Origin: Macrostomum hystrix
Taxonomy: Eukaryota > Platyhelminthes > Macrostomidae
Length of the DNA stretch: 64,000 nt
NCBI GenBank assembly: GCA_950097015.1
Contig: CATNEN010000010.1
Location: 248,001-312,000, forward strand
Direction: 5' to 3'
Position 1 is the stretch's first letter. Every line of letters begins with the position of its first letter. Shown piece after piece: positions 57,625 through 64,000 of this stretch. Under the pieces are notes generated by a model. It did not search any database. It saw only the letters and a program-made list of their open reading frames with translations, and had not been told where the DNA came from. The position numbers and the translations under genes are program-made.

Positions 57625-58695
57625 GTCTTGTTTGCTCTGAAAAAATTATCGGTCGGAAAACAAAACTATTTTCGTGCAAAAGGGATTCATTTTTACGTTT
57701 TTGATGGCAAAGTCCGCATCAGTTCATCAAAAGCCGGCTGTCTATCTCTAGTCGTGAAAAACCTTTTTTTATTCACCTAAATTCCTGAGTTTTATAAGAC
57801 TGAAGGCTATGTTACTGACATTTTTAGAAAACAAAATTAAATGAAAAAAGGGAAAAATCGTAATATAAACCAGGACTGTTAGAATTTATTATTGCTTGTA
57901 TCCAACTGCTTTTAGGCAACGTGTCCATAAAATTCTGCCAACGCGATAAAGAGGGATTAAAGATAGGCGCTGGACAACCTGTAGGGTGCCATCGCTGATC
58001 TCACACAAGCCGGGTTCCGCTTCAGCAGATCAGTTTTAGAGAACAATGTGGGGAAACAGACTCGCGTACGACCGAGAACATGCGACCGCCACTGCGCTTT
58101 AGTAGTCGTTTACTTTAGTGATAACAGGAAACCGTCGCAGTGGGGTGCTAGGTGGAGCCTGACCCAGTATGCGGTCAAGCATCTATACTGTGGATTGCTA
58201 TTGTGCTACACTTATGAATATATTTATTACTGTCCAAGCGAACAACACGGGCGCTAGGGGACTAGCTATCCGAGCTGGAGACCAGAGCACGGGCTACTGG
58301 CAGCGGTATTATACCTAACACAGAATGAGACTATATGGTTTTCTTATTTAGCGCAGAGAAGTACGTTGGAGTAGCAGCAGCGACGCATAGGTGGCGAGAG
58401 AACAGTCCTGCACTTTTGACTAGCCAGACAACAAAATGTGTGTGACCTAGCTAATGCGGCTATGAGTGGGTAAACAATAAATAAACTCGGATCGAAAAAT
58501 GGGGCTACTAGTAGAAAAGCGTATAAAGAGAAAAACAAAGATTGCTTTGAATATTTAATAATTTTGAGGATTTCTTCGCGTCTTTGTTCAACAAAAATTT
58601 CACTTTTTAAAACAGCAACAGCTGCAAAGTTGCAGCGAACACACAGAGTGGGTGGCGGACACACTCGGCGCCTACGAAACTCGACGCCCGAGGCC
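57625..58695. other. Spacer between the two AlkB-like genes
   Basis: Not homologous to the sequence flanking the other copy. 57960-58330 is GC-richer and non-coding, perhaps an old mobile-element fragment; 58340-58690 is the 3' flank of copy 2. Confidence 0.4.
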
Positions 58696-59958
58696 TCACT
58701 TCTTCTTTCCCTTGCCGCTGCCCACCGGGCCGGGACTCTTGCCCTTCTTACCAGCCGGGGCGGCCGCGGCGGCCGGGGTGGCGGCGGCGTCGTCGGCGGC
58801 GGCCGGCTCTGCCTTCAAGGCAGGAGCCTCGCTTGGTTTCTCGGCGGGTGTGTCAGCTGCGGGCTTGGCGACTGCCTCAGCGGTGGGGGCGGCGGCGGCA
58901 GCAGCGGCGGGGGCTGCGGAGGGCTTGTTGGGCTCGGCTTTTTTCTTCACCGGGTTGATGTTGCGGAACGAGAAGGTGTAGCTCGTGCGACGAGCCATGG
59001 GGTCCTTGGGGATGCGATGAACCCACAGCTCCTCGATGGCGCCCTCCGTGATCACCAGGTCACCGTGGGCAGAGCGCAACCTCACGTAGCGATCGTCGCG
59101 GCCCTTCCTCAAGAACTCCACGTACCTGGCCTGACCGAGGGTCACTGCAGCGATGTAAGGGTGATCACCCAGAGGCTTCTCAGTCTCAGAATGCCAGCCA
59201 AGGCTGTCCCTGCCGTTGCGGTACATGTAGCAAATTACTGCGTTGAACTCGCGACCAACCGCCTTCTCCACGAGCTCCTTCAGCTCCTTCAGCTTCGGGT
59301 TCCACTCGTTGCAGTTCTCAAACTTGTTGCCACTGTACTCAAAGTCTGGCCCGATGTAGCATGTCAGACGAGGCTCCTGACGCTCTTTGCCGTCCTTCGT
59401 AGTGGAGGTCAGCTGCTTCCACGAAAGGTCCTGCTTCAGAGAATCCATGAACATTTCTGCGACAGTCTTGTTCAAGAAGCTCGGCATGAACGAGATCGCA
59501 GCGTGCACGCCGTTCTTCGTACGATCCAACTGGTACATGCCGGGCAGGTTGATCTCCACCGGTCCGTGGGCCATGTACATCAGCTGCAGCAGGTTTATCT
59601 GCGGCAGTCCAGCCACACTCGACCTCGGTGCCTGCTGCGTCCTCTGAACATCGCCGCCAGCTGTTGGCGCCGCCTTGGCGGTCGGAGCGGGCTTGTCCTG
59701 GTTGTACGTCTCGTCGAACACAACAGTCACATTCTCCTTCACGTCCTTGCTCGGGTGCCAGATCTGGACGTGTTCCTCAATCACCTTCTCGGAGTTGGTG
59801 ATCATGCCGCACTGCTTGCACTTGTTCAGCTTCACCTGGATCTTGCAGTCGTGCTCCTTCAGGTGGGCGTCCAATGATGCTACCTTCAGCGTCATGAACT
59901 GGCACTGGGGGCAGGCCAGGATCAGGATCTCGGACGCGTCGATCGGCACTCGATCCAT
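58696..59958 (-). CDS. Zinc-finger AlkB-like 2-oxoglutarate/Fe(II) oxygenase, copy 2 (420 aa)
   Basis: One exon from ATG 59958 to TGA 58696. Bases 58945-59958 match copy 1 (56611-57624) at a constant offset of 2334 with no indel. By eye only three bases differ: Asn2 becomes Asp, Asn177 becomes Asp, and one change is silent. Zinc fingers, the HxE...H iron site, Tyr244 and the spaced Arg motif are all identical to copy 1. After NINPVKK the two diverge completely: this copy has an 80-residue Ala/Pro/Glu-rich disordered tail ending in a lysine-rich stretch (KKGKSPGPVGSGKGKKK) that could serve as a nuclear or nucleic-acid-binding signal. Identity also ends at the start codon. ACAACTTCAG, ten bases before the ATG, is an acceptor-like site. 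Confidence 0.87.
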   Translation of the reverse strand: MDRVPIDASEILILACPQCQFMTLKVASLDAHLKEHDCKIQVKLNKCKQCGMITNSEKVIEEHVQIWHPSKDVKENVTVVFDETYNQDKPAPTAKAAPTAGGDVQRTQQAPRSSVAGLPQINLLQLMYMAHGPVEINLPGMYQLDRTKNGVHAAISFMPSFLNKTVAEMFMDSLKQDLSWKQLTSTTKDGKERQEPRLTCYIGPDFEYSGNKFENCNEWNPKLKELKELVEKAVGREFNAVICYMYRNGRDSLGWHSETEKPLGDHPYIAAVTLGQARYVEFLRKGRDDRYVRLRSAHGDLVITEGAIEELWVHRIPKDPMARRTSYTFSFRNINPVKKKAEPNKPSAAPAAAAAAAPTAEAVAKPAADTPAEKPSEAPALKAEPAAADDAAATPAAAAAPAGKKGKSPGPVGSGKGKKK

Positions 59959-62900
59959 CGTTCAGTGCTGAAGTTGTGAGAACGAAATCGTTAAATTTAC
60001 ATGATTTAGAATTAAGTACTACTGCTTACCTAATACTTAAGGTCTACTAAATAGGACTATTCATAAAGCTGTGATACTGAAGGCATGATACTCTTGTAAA
60101 TAGATTGTGTTAATTGAGAAAGTTTAATAACTTAGGTATGCTTTTAGGTTTATGCTGCAAAAAAGATACTTTTACGTTTCACAGTCAATTAGTAAAAAAC
60201 ATACATGACATACATTAGACTTAACAGTTAGCTAGAACTATTGTGAGTATCTAGGGTATATGATTTCAAGTATATATATAGAAATCTTGATAGTCTTGAA
60301 ATCAAAAGCTACATGTCAGTCAGTAATAATATATTACCAAATCTAGCCTGACATAAATGATACAGAAATATGCTAAAATTAAAAATTAAAACACTTTTCA
60401 TAGGACTATCTAATACAAAAATGACAACTTCCAAAATCTTAAAACAATTTTATGTAATAAAGCTTATTCAGGCATTGCCATATTTAGCCCAACATCCTCA
60501 GCATAAAGAGAGGTTGATTTATTAGGAAATTTCATAAAAAGTAGTTTGGTACTACTATTATATATATCATATACTTAGTAAGTAAAATTCAAAATTTGAT
60601 TCAAAATAGTAGACATTTGACAATAGAAAACGAAATTCATAGTATAATATTATCAATATTCATAGTATCAGCCTATCTGCTCCAAATTTCTTGGGTTGGG
60701 CAAGCTTGGAGCTTCAGCTAGCAGCCTGTCAGCTTTGTCAACTGACAACTGTCAACTGTCAATTCATTATCAACAATGGTACTAGTAGGCTCAAACAGAT
60801 TGGCACAAAACCTGTCTTTGATTTGGACCTTCATTGACATGACAAACTGATTCTCCAAGGCTATCATGAATGTGGTCTTTTCAATTGCTAATAAACATTC
60901 CATTTTGTTCTTTAACTGTTACTGGGCAAACCTGACCTACCTTTGGATTATGCTTAGAGCAGCGCCAGTAAGTAATATTTGTCCTTGGATGATTCTTAAC
61001 TATGAAGGCAAATCTATCTGACAAGATCAGCCACTGTTTCTCAGTTTGTCCAATGTAGCATTATTATGCTCATTCAGCTTTTGGCTGAAACAGCTATGGC
61101 CAAAATGGCTTTTGGCCAAAGTGGCTATGGCCAAAACTGCATATGGCCGAAACGACCGGAATTCATTCATACATCGGAAATTATTTTAAATTCAAATTGC
61201 CCTAAATGTCAAAATAGAAAACTTAAGCATTTAGTAGGCCCTAACACAGAACTATGTGGATAATTTCTGAACTATTGGCATGGCATATATATATTTATTA
61301 TTATTAATTTGACATACATAACTTGCGTCGACTTTAATGTTTTACTTTCAGGCAAAAACTGTTCTTATCATGAAATAATACAAACACAAAATACAAAAAA
61401 TTGTATTGTGAATCTGAATATTGCAACTACGATTGCAATGTAATTTTAATCAGAATTTAAATTTTGACTTTGGGAAATCATTCGGCATGTCAATCACCGT
61501 GTATTTAAATGCGTATTTAAATTAAAACAGTAAGATCTTAGTAATAAAAAAACAGCGATAACATTTCGGTTCGGATTTCTAGTACGACGCATTACACGAA
61601 AAATGACTTCAATTAGAGTTCAAATTTTCGTTTTCGAAGGCGTCAAATTTAACGAAACGGCTAAAGTAAAATAAACATAGTAACATTAATTCTTGAAACA
61701 GAAAAGTTTTGTTGATAATTTGAAAGTTTCAAATATATTTTAAAGATTTAGTACGCAGAAATGCAGCAAAATAGTTCCTTGAAAAATGTACACTGGCTTA
61801 TTACAGTTAGTAACAAAATTTAATTGGGGAGACTAAACTATATCCGAAAACTAAAGTGTCATGGTTTTGGTGTTCTTGGATCACTAGTAACTTCATAATT
61901 CTTGAAAAGTAGTTTTTGCTGCCCATAGATTTGAATCAGAAATTAAACTAGCAAAAGAGCCCAAATTATATTAATTTGCGGTAATTAAATTTTATGACTG
62001 GCAAATCAAAGTCAAATAAGAGCGATTTCAAATTTGCAACATTTTTTTTCAGATTGGGATATTTGAACACTGTATAAAACACAGGGACTACTATAACGTT
62101 TGATTTGTGCAGAGACAGCTTCAAGGACATTTCTGGAGAACATTTGATGCTATACCCCTAATTCAGCGGAACATTTTGGAAGAAAATTTTACTGGCATCG
62201 GCATGTTTGCTTGTATTTCAGTAACAAAAGATTTAATACAGCAAAACGCAACAATTGGTAAACAAACAACATCAGATATCTCTCATCAATGAGTTAAAGT
62301 TATTGGATGAATGGGTAATGGGTAATAAGACAACACCATGTAACAGTACAGACTAACAACGAAATGTGCAAAAACAAGACAAAGGCGGCATAAAATATGA
62401 AGTGGACCTGCGTATTACGAAAGTTTAAATTAAGCACGATGCTCAAATCCGCGCTTTACGGCGCAGTTTTGTCAGCTGGCGTTAACTTGCGCCACTGGGC
62501 TGTTGGGCAGTTTTGCAGCTCCGGATCAGAGTTTTAAAAAAACAATTTCAACAGACGGCGCGCTGCGGAAGCGCAAGCAGAAGAGATAAAATAGCCCGCA
62601 ATTGCAGGCTGCTGAACTCGTGATGCACAGCTCAGCTAGTGCGAGGTAAAGCTGGCGCAGCATTAAATGTTTTCCATAAATTTCGTTAAAGCTTCTCGAG
62701 AAAAATGAACTTCAGAAAGTAAAAGAGGGATAAGTTCCGAAAAATGGTAAAAGTTATGACATTCTTTGAGCGAATTTGAGACCAGAAGGAAACTTTGGTC
62801 GGACTCATTCGTGAATAATAAGTCTTCGCTTTATTTTCGCTTTTTTTACCATGAAGGACAACAGAAACCAATAAGAAATAAAATTAGCATATATCTTGGC

Positions 62901-63084
62901 CTTCAGATTATTTAATGAAAACTTTCTACGTAATTCTCGTAATACACTACTTTATTGAAGTATCATCAGTAATACACTAATACTTTATTGAAAAGTGACT
63001 GTAAAACTGAGATTTTCACTAGATAGCTTTTGACTAGTTTTTGTGCTTCATGATAAAGAAACTAAATTACAATGAAGATCAATT
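59959..63084. other. AT-rich intergenic region, no gene seen
   Basis: No coding signal. 61064-61150 has a small degenerate tandem repeat around TGGCCAAA/TTTGGCC. The 15-bp TCATTCGTGAATAAT at 62807 is inverted exactly as ATTATTCACGAATGA at 63082, about 275 bp apart, a possible terminal inverted repeat pair. Confidence 0.5.
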
Positions 63085-63310
63085 ATTCACGAATGAAGTT
63101 TTATAAAATTCGTCGAAGCAACATGTTTTTGCTAGATATTAAATATTAAATATTAAAAGAACAGCATTGTATCTGCTTCCAGATACAACATTTATGTGTG
63201 AAAAAAAGTGAAAAGTTCCTATCTCGCTTGTGAATTTTTTCGTGAAAAGCAGCCTTTAATACATTTTCCAAGAAACGAAGTGTCCCGTCCTTCTCATTCT
63301 AGTGGTCCTT
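63085..63310 (+). repeat. Dispersed repeat, copy B (pairs with 37085-37325)
   Basis: Same landmark order as copy A, with AAAAGTGAAAAGTTCCTATC and ATCTGCTTCCA identical. Its left edge coincides with one arm of the 15-bp inverted repeat. Confidence 0.7.
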
Positions 63311-63811
63311 GAGTGCATCTTGCGGAGTTGACCAGTGGCCATGTCTTGGCTTGTAACTAAGTTTCTGGCGCGTTGTGATTGGCTGTTAACTTTTTTTCGC
63401 TTGCTCTCTTTTCTATCCTTTCTATCCACCCGACCGCGCGCCTCGTCTCGCTGCCCGCTACCGGGCTTAATTGTACGCACGCTCTCAGCACCTCTTATAT
63501 CTCAGCACCCGCCACCCCAAAAATTCAAATCAATAAATCAGCTAGAACAACTAGGCCTAGGACAAGGCCTCGTGTGACGCCTGTTTTTGTCATAGTACTG
63601 CTTAAAAAGCATTGAATTAAAAAAACTAGAGAACTAGCCGCTGACTCATCATTTGAACCACCCCATCGAATCGACATCGATGATCCGTTCTAAATTGTTG
63701 TACTTTTCTAATTAGAATCTAATCAAACATTTTTGAGCGGGGCATGTTTGATTATGTACACGTGAAGGCATTCAATAAATTATCTGATTTAATTTGCTCT
63801 CAAAGTTCGTG

Positions 63812-64000
63812 ATGTTCCCATCGGCGCCCCTCTTGAAGCTTGCGGCCTCTCTTCGATGCCAAGAAGTAGCGCGCTTCCACGTCACTTTCTACCGTCCGGT
63901 CGATGCCAAGCAGGTGCTGTGTTGCGCCAGCCAGGTTGCCCAACTGTCCAACAAACTCTGCCCCTTCCTCGGGTCCAACGGCCACGGCGACGCGTTTCTT
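63812..64000 (+). CDS. Possible 5' end of a gene running off the window
   Basis: From ATG 63812 the frame is open to the last base (63 codons) and GC-rich at third positions, like the genes here. It starts MFPSAPLLKLAASLRCQEVA and continues RFHVTFYRPVDAKQVLCC. No family is recognised. The opposite strand is also open over the same stretch (ending at 63800), so the strand is not certain. CCAAT-type (ATTGG, 63377-63381) and TTATATC sequences lie upstream. Confidence 0.35.
   Translation, partial: MFPSAPLLKLAASLRCQEVARFHVTFYRPVDAKQVLCCASQVAQLSNKLCPFLGSNGHGDAFL

Overview
This is a window of a metazoan nuclear genome, not a bacterial one. Genes have spliceosomal introns with GT/AG junctions and matching phases, AATAAA poly(A) signals, and GC-rich third codon positions set in AT-rich intergenic DNA. 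The gene set is animal: a CIP/KIP CDK inhibitor, a nuclear receptor, a DEG/ENaC channel, a mitochondrial ribosomal protein and a P4-ATPase. Several genes have a polypyrimidine-AG acceptor just upstream of the start codon, as expected for spliced-leader trans-splicing. A flatworm such as Macrostomum is my best guess, but that is inference.

Layout. 0.4-4.1 kb: 3' part of RUSF1, then a single-exon p21/p27-like CDK inhibitor. 5.5-7.3 kb: a long 31-bp minisatellite. 7.5-12.4 kb: a nuclear receptor whose DNA-binding domain carries an in-frame TAG, then a five-exon 115-aa unknown gene. 13.7-14.5 kb: a large imperfect inverted repeat and an orphan C-terminal exon of a GDA1/CD39-type nucleotidase. 15.7-17.5 kb: a minus-strand four-EF-hand protein with a plus-strand universal stress protein inside its intron. 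18-19.3 kb: an LTR/primer-binding-site remnant, a tRNA-derived SINE and a 20-bp minisatellite. 19.6-27.6 kb: a minus-strand ankyrin-repeat/protein-kinase gene divergent from a class VI-like P4-ATPase. 32.7 kb: intronless PHGDH with a TATA box. 39-46.4 kb: MRPL52, with a 3.3-kb intron made almost wholly of a 41-bp minisatellite, then a five-exon acyl-CoA synthetase. 48.7 kb: an intronless DEG/ENaC channel. 54.8-60 kb, all minus strand: an unknown single-pass membrane protein and two near-identical zinc-finger AlkB-like oxygenases. The last 190 bp may begin another gene.

The genes do not form a pathway; this is an ordinary eukaryotic neighbourhood. Two things stand out. About 18 minisatellite arrays (20-63 bp units) occur, several filling introns, and some of their units contain splice-site-like motifs. 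The paired zinc-finger/AlkB genes share about 1 kb differing at only three bases by eye, yet have unrelated flanks and different C-terminal tails; their AlkB domain departs from the canonical Fe(II)/2-oxoglutarate ligands. Exon structures were derived by hand from splice motifs, phase and family similarity, without transcripts.
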